Position numbers and translations under genes: made by a program. From CALMEC01 sp031366605 (lineage in GTDB: Bacteria; Actinomycetota; Thermoleophilia; Miltoncostaeales; Miltoncostaeaceae): a stretch of 64,000 bases of DNA. This document shows positions 7,947-16,619 of this stretch, in pieces (the stretch's first letter is position 1; each line of letters begins with the position of its first letter). The DNA lies in assembly GCA_031366605.1 (NCBI GenBank), contig JANLOO010000021.1:1-64000 (forward strand), read 5' to 3'. The notes below the pieces were generated by a model, which made no database searches, was not told the origin of the DNA, and saw only the letters and a list, made by a program, of their open reading frames with translations.

Positions 7947-8768
7947 CTATTTCGCGAGGAATTCCATGATGGTGCGTGAGAGCGCCCCGCCCCGCCAGGT
8001 GAGCGGCGCCTCGCCTTCAGCCTCGATCGCGAACTGCGCGCCGGGGATACTTCGCGCATACTCCTGCGCGACGGCGACCGGGTGGTCGGGGTCGATCTCG
8101 TCGCGGCTTCCGATGACGAGCGTCGGCACACGGATCGCGGTCAAGGCCTCCATGCCGTCAAAGGCCACCGAGCGCGGCGTGGCCCGCAACGCATCGGCCA
8201 CCGCGCCCGGATGCAGGTGCTTGCTCAGCCGTTGAACGATGACGGTGCGCAGGGACGCCGCCCATTGTTCGGGTACACCGAGCGGTTCGAGCGCGGCAAG
8301 CATGCCCTCAGGGCCTCCGTGTTCCAGGCCGTCGGCCAGGGCGTTCCAGCGCTCGAGGTTGTCGGATGGGCGTCCCACATGGGCTGGAGCACCCAGGACC
8401 AAGGCGGCAACACGGTCGGGGTGGGTCAGCGCGACACGGGCTGCGGTGTGGGCGCCCATCGAATGGCCGACAAGCACGGCACGCTCGACGCCGAGGTGGT
8501 CGAGTACGGCGACCGCATCCTCCGCATACTCCGGGTAGCGGTACTCCGACCGCGCCCGCGCCGGATCCGACTGTCCATGGCCGCGGGCGTCGTAGATGGC
8601 GACACGGTATCCGGCGCGTTCGATGGAACGCGAACCGTGCAGGACATACCGGCGTGCGGCGGTCAGGCCGTGCAGCGCCATGACCAGAGGGCCGTCGCCC
8701 GCGACCTCACCGTGCAGCGTCAGGCCCGGCCGGTTGACGGCGATGGAGGCAGACCCGCCATCCGTCAC
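7947..8768 (-). CDS. Alpha/beta hydrolase, unusual catalytic C-terminus
   Basis: A 273-residue alpha/beta-hydrolase: oxyanion motif MALHGLTAARR (about 30-40), DARGHGQSD (about 60-68), nucleophile elbow GHSMG (serine about 103) and the acid-strand motif IGSRDEIDPDHP (about 220). The usual catalytic histidine near the C-terminus is not found; the segment reads EAEGEAPLTWRGGALSRTI instead. The histidine of DPDHP may substitute, or the protein may be a non-hydrolytic relative. Substrate unknown. The start overlaps the stop of the membrane-protein gene upstream (ATGA), so the two are probably co-transcribed. Confidence 0.75.
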   Translation of the reverse strand: MTDGGSASIAVNRPGLTLHGEVAGDGPLVMALHGLTAARRYVLHGSRSIERAGYRVAIYDARGHGQSDPARARSEYRYPEYAEDAVAVLDHLGVERAVLVGHSMGAHTAARVALTHPDRVAALVLGAPAHVGRPSDNLERWNALADGLEHGGPEGMLAALEPLGVPEQWAASLRTVIVQRLSKHLHPGAVADALRATPRSVAFDGMEALTAIRVPTLVIGSRDEIDPDHPVAVAQEYARSIPGAQFAIEAEGEAPLTWRGGALSRTIMEFLAK

Positions 8769-9397
8769 TCGGAGGGCTTCTCCGTCTGAGTTGCAGCGTC
8801 CCCCGCAGCCTTCGCGGTGGCATCACGTTGACGGAGTTCGTCGCGAAGATGTTTCATGGTGCGTTTGTTGCGCCGACGTCTGAAGAGGATCAACCACAGC
8901 GCGCCGACGACGGCTGCCGCACCGATGCTCCCAATCAACGTGCTCGCTCGAAAGTACGGGGCCTCGACATCGAGGGTGCGCTCGCCGGCGTGTGCGGCGT
9001 TGCCGGTACCGATGACGATGCCCAAGGTCAACAGGTTCGGGGCGGCGAGCACAGCCGCCGCAATCGCCATGACGAGCCAAACTTTGGCGGAGCGGCGCTT
9101 GCGAAAGCCGAACCACAGCACGAGCAATGGCAACAGGGTGAACACCGTCCCGTAGAACAAACCGAGCCCGATCCCCGACGATGTGCTCTGACCCACCTGG
9201 TCGCCGACGCGGTGTGACCACCATCGTGGGAGGAACGCCGCTCCGATGAAGAACAAGATCAGCGCTGCCAGGAGGAGGATGGCAGTCATCATGACGCGAC
9301 TGACCCAGCGGCCGCCGACATGTGGTTCGGGCGGTTCGGAGGGGCTCTGCGCCTGTTCGGCGGGCGTCGACGCGGGGTCATCGTTCATGGGGCGCAT
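8765..9397 (-). CDS. Four-helix membrane protein, function unknown
   Basis: A 210-residue protein with a Pro/Glu/Ser-rich cytoplasmic start, about four transmembrane helices (roughly 33-55, 75-97, 105-130, 150-172) and a charged C-terminal tail. A conserved-looking WWSHRVGDQV segment follows helix 1, and TGNAAHAGERTLDVEAPYF lies between helices 3 and 4. I believe similar proteins occur in related actinobacteria, but no function is known to me. ATG 9397 (MRPMNDD) or ATG 9388 are both possible starts. Divergent from the gene at 9425 and overlapping the hydrolase downstream. Confidence 0.65.
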   Translation of the reverse strand: MRPMNDDPASTPAEQAQSPSEPPEPHVGGRWVSRVMMTAILLLAALILFFIGAAFLPRWWSHRVGDQVGQSTSSGIGLGLFYGTVFTLLPLLVLWFGFRKRRSAKVWLVMAIAAAVLAAPNLLTLGIVIGTGNAAHAGERTLDVEAPYFRASTLIGSIGAAAVVGALWLILFRRRRNKRTMKHLRDELRQRDATAKAAGDAATQTEKPSE

Positions 9398-9412
9398 CTT
9401 CGCAGGACCGCG

Positions 9413-9418
9413 TACCGT
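9413..9418 (+). promoter_or_regulatory. TANNNT -10 box, leaderless start at 9425
   Basis: TACCGT lies 6 nt before the ATG at 9425 and no Shine-Dalgarno is present. It sits in the 27-bp gap between two divergent starts. Confidence 0.5.
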
Positions 9419-9424
9419 TCGCGC

Positions 9425-10336
9425 ATGGCCGATCTGCGCGGCGCCGAGCAGCTGTTGGGTCACCCTGTCGCGGGAACGCTGACGGATGAGCAAACGGCGG
9501 TGATGATCGCCGCGTCCGTCGCAGGAGACCCGCCACGCACGCGCCTGGCCTGGATCGACTGGCGGGGCGCGACAATCGCCGCACGGCTGGTCTGCCCGCC
9601 CGGATTCCCGAGCCGCATGCGGCCGCTCGTCGCGACCGATGTGCGGGTCGATCAGGCGGGCATCGACGAGCGGGTGATTGCGGTACGGGCAGTCGATGGA
9701 ATCGCGGGGGTGCAGTTGATCGTCGCCGACGAGGTTCAACCGCCGGTCACGCCGGTTGGGTCCCAGGGCATTGCACTCGCTCGGATCGGTATCACCATCC
9801 CCGTCATGGGCATCGACGCGTTGTCGGCCACCGGCGAACCAGTCGGCCGTCTCGATTCAGCCGGCATCGGGATGCTGTCACTGTCGGCTGGACGCGTCAC
9901 CGGTCGACTCGGAGTCAGTCATGGCCTCGCTGCCGGTTTCGGCGGTGGCTATTGGGTCACCGATGCGGACGAAGCAACGTTCGAGGCGGGGTTCACGCCC
10001 GTGTTGCCGTCCTGGCTGCCCGACGGGCTTGACCGGGGCATGTTCCACATCGAGCCCGATGTCGCCTATCCGGCCGCCCCACCGTCGGTGGCAGTTGCAT
10101 GGGGGCGTGAGCCGCAGCGCGTTTTGGTGCGTCAGTCGCCTGGCCAGTTGGCGAGCCCGGACACGGGCGGAGCGCGATGTGAGCCGGTGCACGTCGGTCC
10201 CTGGTCGGCTCGTCTGGTGAGCCGCGGACGTTTTGCGACGCTGGTGTGGCAGGCCGCCGACCGAGCGTTCGGGATTCAGATCGTCGGTGTGGACGCTCCG
10301 GGCGACGTCGCGCTGCGGGTCGCCGCGTCCATGTAG
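9425..10336 (+). CDS. Conserved hypothetical protein, possible DUF4367-like C-terminal domain
   Basis: A 303-residue protein with no signal peptide or transmembrane segment. Two domains seem present: an N-terminal region rich in beta strands (about 1-150, containing TRLAWIDWRGATIAARLV) and a C-terminal region (about 190-303) with FTPVLPSWLPDGL and a closing RFATLVWQAADRAFGIQIVG. The latter resembles the domain found in RseB/MucB-like and DUF4367 proteins. The resemblance is by eye and weak. It precedes aroA by 11 nt past its stop, but aroA appears to have its own -10 box overlapping the end of this gene. Function unknown. Confidence 0.55.
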   Translation: MADLRGAEQLLGHPVAGTLTDEQTAVMIAASVAGDPPRTRLAWIDWRGATIAARLVCPPGFPSRMRPLVATDVRVDQAGIDERVIAVRAVDGIAGVQLIVADEVQPPVTPVGSQGIALARIGITIPVMGIDALSATGEPVGRLDSAGIGMLSLSAGRVTGRLGVSHGLAAGFGGGYWVTDADEATFEAGFTPVLPSWLPDGLDRGMFHIEPDVAYPAAPPSVAVAWGREPQRVLVRQSPGQLASPDTGGARCEPVHVGPWSARLVSRGRFATLVWQAADRAFGIQIVGVDAPGDVALRVAASM

Positions 10337-10339
10337 CCT
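10334..10339 (+). promoter_or_regulatory. TANNNT -10 box in front of aroA
   Basis: TAGCCT overlaps the stop of the upstream gene and lies 8 nt before the GTG at 10348, with no Shine-Dalgarno. This supports 10348 over the earlier in-frame GTG at 10342. Confidence 0.45.
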
Positions 10340-10347
10340 TCGTGGTC

Positions 10348-11649
10348 GTGGCAACCGTCCGAGTCGCACCAGCATCAGCGTTTTGTGGCGCGATCACCAT
10401 TCCTCCGGACAAGTCCATCACCCATCGGGCGATTCTGTTCGGCGCGATCTCGGACCGGACGGTGGTGATCGAACGGCCCCTCGACTCCGAGGACACGGGC
10501 GCGACGCTCAGTGCGATGGAGGCCTGTCGGGTCACGGCCCGGGGCCATCTGGGTGATCGCATCGAACTTGATGGCGTGGGCCTGCGCGGGTTGCGGCCCC
10601 CTGCGACGATCGACTGCATGAACGCCGGGACGCTGGCGCGCTTGCTGACGGGGATCATGGTTGGGCAATCCTGCGACCAGACGGTGATCGACGGCGACGC
10701 GTCGCTGCGAGGCCGTCCCATGAACCGCATCGCCAGGCCGTTGGCGGCAATGGGCGCAGAGATTCACACGATGCCGGGCGGCACCCCTCCGATGGTCGTC
10801 TCGGGCCCCCGCGACTTGCGGGGAATGGTCCATCGGCTGCCTGTCGCGAGTGCGCAGGTCAAAAGTTGCCTACTCCTGGCGGGGCTCTTCGCCGAGGGCG
10901 AGACCTGGGTCCACGAGCCGGAGCGATCACGCGATCACACGGAGCGCATGTTGGAGGCCGCCGGGGTCACGATCCTGCGTGACGGTTTGGCCGTCGGCGT
11001 GCGCGGTCCGGTGGATGGCATCGCCCTGCCTGACCTGGCCGTGCCCGGTGATTTCTCGTCGGCCGCGTTTCATGCTGTGGCGGGTGTGCTGTGCGCCAAC
11101 CCGCAGGTGCGCCTGAACGGCGTCAACCTCAACCCGACCCGCACGGGGTTGCTGGCGGTCATGGAGCGCATGGGGGCCGGCGTGCAGATCCTCGACCGTG
11201 CCCAGATGGCCGGTGAGCCGACCGGTGACCTGATCGTCACCAGGGCTGACGCGTTGCGCGCAACCGAGGTCGCGCCCCACGAGGTCCCTGCGTTGATCGA
11301 CGAGTTGCCCCTGGTCGGCCTGCTCGGGGCGTTCGCAGATGGTGTCACGGTGGTGCGGGGTGCGCACGAGCTGCGGCATAAGGAGAGTGACCGCATCGCA
11401 TCGGTCTGTCAGGCGCTGCGGGCGCTCGGCGTACGCGCGGACGAGCACGAGGACGGGTTCTCCGTCCATGGTGCCGGCGGGATCGCCGGAGGCGAGATCG
11501 ACTCACATGGAGATCACCGATTGGCGATGCTCGGGGCGATCGCGGGCTTGGTGAGTTCCGACGGTGTCAGCATCCGCGGTTTCGAGGCGGCCGCGGTGTC
11601 ATACCCCGGTTTTGGCCGTGACCTGGCGGCGCTCGGTGCTGTCGCGTGA
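10348..11649 (+). CDS. aroA: 3-phosphoshikimate 1-carboxyvinyltransferase (EPSP synthase)
   Basis: Transfers the enolpyruvyl group of PEP to shikimate 3-phosphate (433 residues, the normal length). Motifs seen: PPDKSITHRAILFGAI (about 16-31, substrate and PEP-binding lysine/serine), NAGTLARLLTGIM (the family's NAGTAMR-like glycine loop), SAQVKSCLLLAGL, IDELPLVGLLGAF and RHKESDRIASVCQAL. It sits in aroA-cmk-plsC, each overlapping the next by a GTGA or ATGA. This supplies the missing shikimate step relative to the hisC-aroF-tyrA operon 5 kb upstream. Confidence 0.95.
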   Translation: MATVRVAPASAFCGAITIPPDKSITHRAILFGAISDRTVVIERPLDSEDTGATLSAMEACRVTARGHLGDRIELDGVGLRGLRPPATIDCMNAGTLARLLTGIMVGQSCDQTVIDGDASLRGRPMNRIARPLAAMGAEIHTMPGGTPPMVVSGPRDLRGMVHRLPVASAQVKSCLLLAGLFAEGETWVHEPERSRDHTERMLEAAGVTILRDGLAVGVRGPVDGIALPDLAVPGDFSSAAFHAVAGVLCANPQVRLNGVNLNPTRTGLLAVMERMGAGVQILDRAQMAGEPTGDLIVTRADALRATEVAPHEVPALIDELPLVGLLGAFADGVTVVRGAHELRHKESDRIASVCQALRALGVRADEHEDGFSVHGAGGIAGGEIDSHGDHRLAMLGAIAGLVSSDGVSIRGFEAAAVSYPGFGRDLAALGAVA

Positions 11650-12308
11650 TCGTGGCGATCGACGGTCCCGCCGGAGCTGGGAAGAGCACCGTGGCGCGCA
11701 CGCTGGCCGCGCAGTTGAAAATCGGTTATCTCAACACCGGGTCGATGTATCGCGCGTTGACGTTGCTCGCCCTGCGCGATGGAGTCGACTTGGACAACGA
11801 TTCTGCGCTGTCCGCACTGGTTCGCTCACACGACATCGCCTTGCAGGCCACACCCGAAGGGGATCGTGTGTCGCTCGATGGTCAGGACGTCACCGACGCC
11901 GTGCGCGAGCCCGCCGTCACGGACGCCGTGTCGCGAGTCGCCGTCCATCGCACCGTGCGCGCGGAAGTCGTGGCGCTGCAGCAGGCGCTCTTGACGTCAG
12001 GCGACTGGGTTGCCGATGGCAGGGACATCGGCAGCGTCGTGTGTCCCGCCGCCGACCTGAAGGTCTTTCTGACCGCATCGCCCCAGGTGCGCGCCGGCCG
12101 ACGTCACGCCGAACTCGCGGCGGGCGGGGACGACGTGGAGTTTGGCGACGTGTTGCAGGACATCACGCGTCGCGATGCGATCGACTCCACCCGTGCAGAG
12201 AGCCCACTCGTGGTCGCTTCGGACGCTGTCGTCATCGACAGCTCCGAGCTTGCGATCGATGAGGTCGTGAGTCAGATCAGCCTGCTGGTGAGAGGAGACA
12301 TCGCATGA
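11646..12308 (+). CDS. cmk: Cytidylate kinase
   Basis: Phosphorylates CMP and dCMP with ATP (220 residues). The N-terminal P-loop is DGPAGAGKST (5-14), followed by NTGSMYRALT, the CMP-binding DGRDIGSVV and the lid region RRDAIDSTRAESPL. GTG 11646 overlaps the aroA stop and its own end overlaps plsC by 4 nt, so the three are translationally coupled. An aroA-cmk arrangement is common in bacteria. Confidence 0.94.
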   Translation: MIVAIDGPAGAGKSTVARTLAAQLKIGYLNTGSMYRALTLLALRDGVDLDNDSALSALVRSHDIALQATPEGDRVSLDGQDVTDAVREPAVTDAVSRVAVHRTVRAEVVALQQALLTSGDWVADGRDIGSVVCPAADLKVFLTASPQVRAGRRHAELAAGGDDVEFGDVLQDITRRDAIDSTRAESPLVVASDAVVIDSSELAIDEVVSQISLLVRGDIA

Positions 12309-12952
12309 TGAGCCCGGTGATGTGGGATGTGGGGCGCGCGCTCTTTCGCCCGATCTTTCGGTTCGGGTTCCGACTCACCCGTGAGGGCGCGGAGCACATT
12401 CCGCGGACTGGCCCGGTGCTGATCGTGTGCAACCACCTCTCAGTCTTGGACCCCCCGTTTGTCGGGGGCGCCGCCAAACCTCGCCGGTTGTACTTCATGG
12501 CCAAGTCGGAACTGTTTCGCATCAAACCAGTCGGGTGGGTACTGGCGAAGGTGGGCGCGTTCCCGGTCGAGCGTGGTGGCGCGGACCGCGACGCCATCCG
12601 AACCGCACGCCAGATCTTGGCCCGTGGCGACGCCCTGGTGATGTTCCCCGAAGGCACGCGCAGCCTGTCAGGCAACGTGCGGCCGTTCTTCCCGGGTGCC
12701 GGGTTGATGGCGCTGGAGCCCGGCGTCACAGTCGTGCCCGCGGCGTTGTGGGGAAGTCAACGACTGCGGGGGCCGGTCAAGGTCGTGTTCGGCGCGGCCT
12801 TCATGCTGGACGACGTCACCGGGGGTGCCCGAAGCGAACGCGCCCGACTCGCGACGGACCGGATCGTCGCCGCCGTCGCCGAACTCGTCGAACGCGCAGG
12901 CGGCCCGGCCCAGTCGATTCCAACGGGCGAACCCTCGCTGGAGCGCTACTGA
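12305..12952 (+). CDS. plsC: 1-acyl-sn-glycerol-3-phosphate acyltransferase (PlsC family)
   Basis: Converts lysophosphatidic acid to phosphatidic acid at the inner membrane face (215 residues). The HX4D catalytic motif is CNHLSVLDPPF (about 40-50) and the glycerophosphate motif is FPEGTRS (about 116-122), with LYFMAKSELF and PVERGGADRDAI between. Located at the end of aroA-cmk-plsC and converging on the DNA methyltransferase gene. The acyl donor and exact substrate are not visible from sequence. Confidence 0.9.
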   Translation: MMSPVMWDVGRALFRPIFRFGFRLTREGAEHIPRTGPVLIVCNHLSVLDPPFVGGAAKPRRLYFMAKSELFRIKPVGWVLAKVGAFPVERGGADRDAIRTARQILARGDALVMFPEGTRSLSGNVRPFFPGAGLMALEPGVTVVPAALWGSQRLRGPVKVVFGAAFMLDDVTGGARSERARLATDRIVAAVAELVERAGGPAQSIPTGEPSLERY

Positions 12953-12971
12953 CAAACGCGTTGCCCGGAGG

Positions 12972-14012
12972 TCACGCGGCCTTCGCGTGCGTCATGGACG
13001 TGACCAGCTGTGCGGCGATGACCTCTGCGAGCGCCGTCGCCATGAGCGGTGGCACCGCGTTGCCGATCTGACGGGCCACCGAGGTCATCGATTGCGACTC
13101 AGGAAAGACGAAATCGTCGGGGAACGACATGCAACGCGCGGCTTCGCGGAGCGTGATCGGGCGATGTTCCGCCGGATGCAGGTAGCGACCTTTCTCCGGT
13201 TTGAAGAACTCCGTTCGGATCGTGTAGGCGGGGCGGTCCCACCAGAGTCGACCGAAGACGTCGGTTGAACCGGTCTTCTTGCGGAGCCAGCAGTCGGGCG
13301 TCAGGTCCGGTCGGCGGCGCGCGAGGTCGAAGCGGTTCTCACCCTCGTTCGGGATGGTGCGATAGCGCTCAAGGCTCAATGGCCGGGGGTTCCTCGGTGA
13401 ATGCCAGTTGTCGCCGTCGGGGATCAGCGGCAACCCCTCAACGGCTTCGCGGAAGGTCTTCCATGGGCGACCTTCGAGTGAGATCGCTTCGGGTGGGTGA
13501 AAACGCTCCGGCGGCCAGAGCGGCGGGGCGCCACTCGAGCCGATGACGATCGCGCGCCGCCGACGTTGGGCAACGCCGAAGGACGCCGCATTGAGGATGC
13601 GCCCTTCGACTGAGAATCCCAGCTGCTCCGCGGCCTGGACGAACGCCTGATACTCGGGCGCCTGCAGCAACTGCGGCACGTTTTCCATGATGAAGAGCGA
13701 AGGCTTTGACTGCTCAAGCGCGCGCAGGTACTGTCGCCACAGCGAGCGCCGGTCCAAACCGACGCGCTGCATGTTGAGAGGGGAGAAACCCTGACACGGA
13801 GGACCGCCCACGACGACGTCGGCGTTCGGGAACGTCTCGACGTCCTGAATTGGGCCGCAGTGGACGTGGTCCCCGAAGTTCAGGCGGTACGTCTCGGCTG
13901 CGTCCGGCTCCCATTCGACCGCGAAAATCGACCTGAACTTCGCGGTCGCCTCGAAGCCGAGGGTCATGCCGCCACACCCCGCGAAGAGGTCGATCATCGT
14001 GAAGGGCTCCAC
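12972..14012 (-). CDS. dcm: DNA (cytosine-5-)-methyltransferase
   Basis: A 346-residue C5-cytosine DNA methyltransferase with canonical motif order: I DLFAGCGG (8-15), IV GGPPCQGFS with catalytic Cys about 73, VI MENVP (about 109-113), VIII QRRRRAIVIG, and IX/X near the end with RQIGNAVPPLMA. The target-recognition region lies between VIII and IX (about 165-290). The start is GTG 14012. It diverges from vsr, the usual companion that repairs T:G mismatches arising from deamination of the methylated cytosine. No restriction endonuclease is recognisable nearby, so it may be a solitary methyltransferase. The target sequence cannot be deduced. Confidence 0.93.
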   Translation of the reverse strand: MEPFTMIDLFAGCGGMTLGFEATAKFRSIFAVEWEPDAAETYRLNFGDHVHCGPIQDVETFPNADVVVGGPPCQGFSPLNMQRVGLDRRSLWRQYLRALEQSKPSLFIMENVPQLLQAPEYQAFVQAAEQLGFSVEGRILNAASFGVAQRRRRAIVIGSSGAPPLWPPERFHPPEAISLEGRPWKTFREAVEGLPLIPDGDNWHSPRNPRPLSLERYRTIPNEGENRFDLARRRPDLTPDCWLRKKTGSTDVFGRLWWDRPAYTIRTEFFKPEKGRYLHPAEHRPITLREAARCMSFPDDFVFPESQSMTSVARQIGNAVPPLMATALAEVIAAQLVTSMTHAKAA

Positions 14013-14140
14013 GACCGCACGCTACCGCAACGGGCCACGGAATACGAACAGGTGTTCGTAGTCTTCAAACCCGTAGTTCCCGCTCTCAGGGAAGAGCTGT
14101 GTGCGATGGATACCGGTCAGCGCGCCGTTCGGTGTGCGTT

Positions 14141-14578
14141 GTGACGCGCGCAGCCGGGGAGTCGTGGGCCTCGTCGGAGGCTGTCCGCAGTTCAATGCGG
14201 TCGAATCGCAGCCGGGACACGGCCCCCGAGTTGGCAGTCCGCTCGGCTGTGCACGGCCTGGGGTTGCGCTTCCGCGTCAACGCCCGGCCACTTCGCGACC
14301 TGCGGCGCACCGCCGACATCGTGTTTCCCCGTCAGAGGGTCGCCATCTTCATCGATGGATGCTTTTGGCATGGATGTCCAATCCACTACAGCGCCCCGTC
14401 GGCGCACTCGGAGTATTGGGCGACGAAGGTAGCAACGAACCGCGCTCGGGACCGTCAAACAGATCAACTACTGCGTGAGGCGGGTTGGACCGTGCTGCGC
14501 GTCTGGGAGCACGACCCCTCCGACGTCGTCGCGCAGCAAATCGCAGGGACCGTGCGACGGCTTCGGGCCCGCGAGTGA
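14141..14578 (+). CDS. vsr: Very short patch repair (Vsr) endonuclease
   Basis: A 145-residue endonuclease that nicks 5' of the T in T:G mismatches created by deamination of 5-methylcytosine. Family motifs: SNRSRDTAPELAVRSAVHGLGLRFR at the start (the usual RGKDTKPEL-like segment), RTADIVFP followed by IFIDGCFWHGCP (catalytic-metal Asp and zinc-site Cys/His), WATKVATNRARDR and WTVLRVWEHD. GTG 14141 is preferred over GTG 14099 because homologues begin just before the SNRSRDT segment. It diverges from dcm 128 bp away, a functional pair. Confidence 0.9.
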   Translation: MTRAAGESWASSEAVRSSMRSNRSRDTAPELAVRSAVHGLGLRFRVNARPLRDLRRTADIVFPRQRVAIFIDGCFWHGCPIHYSAPSAHSEYWATKVATNRARDRQTDQLLREAGWTVLRVWEHDPSDVVAQQIAGTVRRLRARE

Positions 14579-15131
14579 TGTCGGCGGGCGCAGGACAGAA
14601 ACGATTCTCGGCTTTACTCGGCGAGCATATTTGAATGACGATCGATCCCGTTCCATTCATTCGCTCCGCTCTGCGCTGACGGGCAACACCCGGCTCCTGA
14701 TGCCCCGCTTCTCCACGCATCACGCTCCTGCAGATGGACCATTCGGTCGGATCGGGTGCAAAAATGTACGCACCCGGCTGCGGCCTGATCCGCCATCGTC
14801 GTGGCAGGGTCCCGCATGTCGTCGTTGCCACCGCCGAACCCACCGTGGGCCGTATCGCGTCGATTGCCCAGGGCACCGGTGACTTGGACGCCGTGTTTCA
14901 CGTCGCGCTGTGGCAACCTGAGCGGGTCACGCGAGACGACGGGTTCGAATCGCAGGCGAAACGAGCTTGTTGACCTTGCGAAACAGGCCGTTTGTTCGAC
15001 CTCAGCTACCTGCCCGCGATGCTCGCAAGAACCGTGATCTAACGACCGACGGATCAGTCTGCGTCCCATGGATTGATCTTCGATGAGACCGCGTCTACCG
15101 CGTTTGCGCCGGAACCTGCTTCACTTCCCTC
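14579..15131. other. Gene-poor 553-bp stretch
   Basis: No family-recognisable gene on either strand. One plus-strand reading from 14734 to 14973 gives 79 residues (MDHSVGSGAKMYAPGCGL onward, including VPHVVVATAEPTVGRI) with moderately coding-like composition; it could be a remnant of a third gene of the dcm/vsr islet, but I cannot support a call. The lower G+C near 14600-14720 is consistent with an acquired segment. Confidence 0.4.
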
Positions 15132-16529
15132 GTGTCTACCAACTCTCGCGGACGACCAACCGCATCAGAACGACGTGCCGAGGCGCGTGAGCGCCGGACG
15201 GCGACGATTGCCACGATCGGCGATGGGCTGCCCGTTGTCGCGATCATCGGGTATCCGAACGTCGGCAAGTCGACCCTGTTCAACCGACTGACAGGCAGGC
15301 GCGAAGCCGTGGTCGACGAGCGTCCCGGCGTCACGCGCGATCGGCGCGAGACGACCGCCGACTGGCGGGGCCGGGTGTTCCAACTCGTCGACACCGGCGG
15401 TATCGATGACAGTGACCCGACGCCAATCGGGCGGCAGGTGGTGATCCAAGCGGCGACGGCGATCGATGAGGCCGATCTGATCCTGTTCGTCATCGACGCC
15501 CACACCGGCGCCGCGGCAGGTGACCTGGATGTGGCAGAACGCCTGCGTCGCGCGAAGAAGCCGGTGCTCGTCATCGCCAACAAGTGTGACCACGAGGGCC
15601 ACGAGGTCGACGCACAGGCGCTCTGGGCGCTGGGGCTTGGCGACGTCATCCCGATCTCGGCGCAACACGGACGGGGTGCGGGGGACCTGCTGGACGCCAT
15701 CGTCGACCGCTTGCCCGAGGCACCGGAGATGAACCTGGACGCAACCGCTCCCCCGGCCTTTGCGATCCTGGGTCGTCCGAACGTCGGCAAGAGCAGCATC
15801 CTCAACGCCCTGTTGGGTGTGGACCGCGTCATCGTGCACGATGTGCCGGGTACCACGCGCGATCCGGTGGACACGGTCATCGAGGTGGATGGTCAGCGCA
15901 TCGTGCTGACCGACACGGCCGGACTTCGCAAGCGCGGCAAGTCCGTCGAAATCGTTGAGCGCTACAGCCACCTGCGCGCCGTCCAGTCGGCCGATCGCAG
16001 CGACGTCGCGATCGTCGTGTGCGACGCCGTCGAGGGCATCACGGACGCCGACCTTGCGGCTGCCGACTACGCCGCCAAAGCCCACTGCGCGACCCTGATC
16101 GTCATGAACAAGTGGGACCTGGCACAGCCGCCGCTCGATCACCTGACCGGTCTGGTGCGCGCCAAGATCCGTCAACGGCCCACGATCGAGGTCAGCTCCG
16201 CTGCGACCGGTGAGGGCATCGACCGCATCCTGCCCGCAGCACTGCGGCTCTACGGGCGTCTGTCGCAACGGATCTCCACCAAGCGCCTCAACACCGAGCT
16301 GCGAAGCCTCGCCGACGAACGGCCCGGACCACGTAAGGGCCGCAAGCAATTGTCCTTGCGCTACATCGTGCAGACGGGGATCAATCCGCCGACGTTTCGT
16401 CTGGACGTCAACGACAAAGCTTTGCTGACACGCGACTACATCTTCTGGATCGAGAACCGTCTGCGGCGGGCGTTTGACTTGGAAGGACTCCCCGTGATCA
16501 TCGAGGTACGCGAGCGTCTACGAACTTGA
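15132..16529 (+). CDS. der: Ribosome-biogenesis GTPase Der (EngA)
   Basis: Double-GTPase needed for 50S subunit maturation (465 residues). The first G domain has GYPNVGKSTLFN (about 40-51), DTGG and NKCD; the second has GRPNVGKSSILN (about 213-224), DTAGLRKRGK and MNKWDLA. A C-terminal KH-like domain follows (SLRYIVQTGINPPTFRLDVN). About 35 basic residues precede the first G domain. The start is GTG 15132; no strong Shine-Dalgarno is seen. It stands 90 bp before a lipoprotein gene. Confidence 0.95.
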   Translation: MSTNSRGRPTASERRAEARERRTATIATIGDGLPVVAIIGYPNVGKSTLFNRLTGRREAVVDERPGVTRDRRETTADWRGRVFQLVDTGGIDDSDPTPIGRQVVIQAATAIDEADLILFVIDAHTGAAAGDLDVAERLRRAKKPVLVIANKCDHEGHEVDAQALWALGLGDVIPISAQHGRGAGDLLDAIVDRLPEAPEMNLDATAPPAFAILGRPNVGKSSILNALLGVDRVIVHDVPGTTRDPVDTVIEVDGQRIVLTDTAGLRKRGKSVEIVERYSHLRAVQSADRSDVAIVVCDAVEGITDADLAAADYAAKAHCATLIVMNKWDLAQPPLDHLTGLVRAKIRQRPTIEVSSAATGEGIDRILPAALRLYGRLSQRISTKRLNTELRSLADERPGPRKGRKQLSLRYIVQTGINPPTFRLDVNDKALLTRDYIFWIENRLRRAFDLEGLPVIIEVRERLRT

Positions 16530-16619
16530 CCAAGTCTTTACCGGGACGGTGACGGGATCGGTGCAGGCCGGTGCTACCTTCGTTTTGACAGTCAAGTCAT
16601 CGTTGCTTTGGGGGTCGGA

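Noticed and set aside
14930..14960. GGTTCGAATC resembling a tRNA T-arm
   Set aside because: No acceptor stem, D-arm or anticodon arm can be paired at the right distances on either side.
16584..16589. TTGACA as the -35 box of the DUF3352 gene
   Set aside because: No matching -10 box at 16-18 nt; TACCTT upstream is the better candidate.
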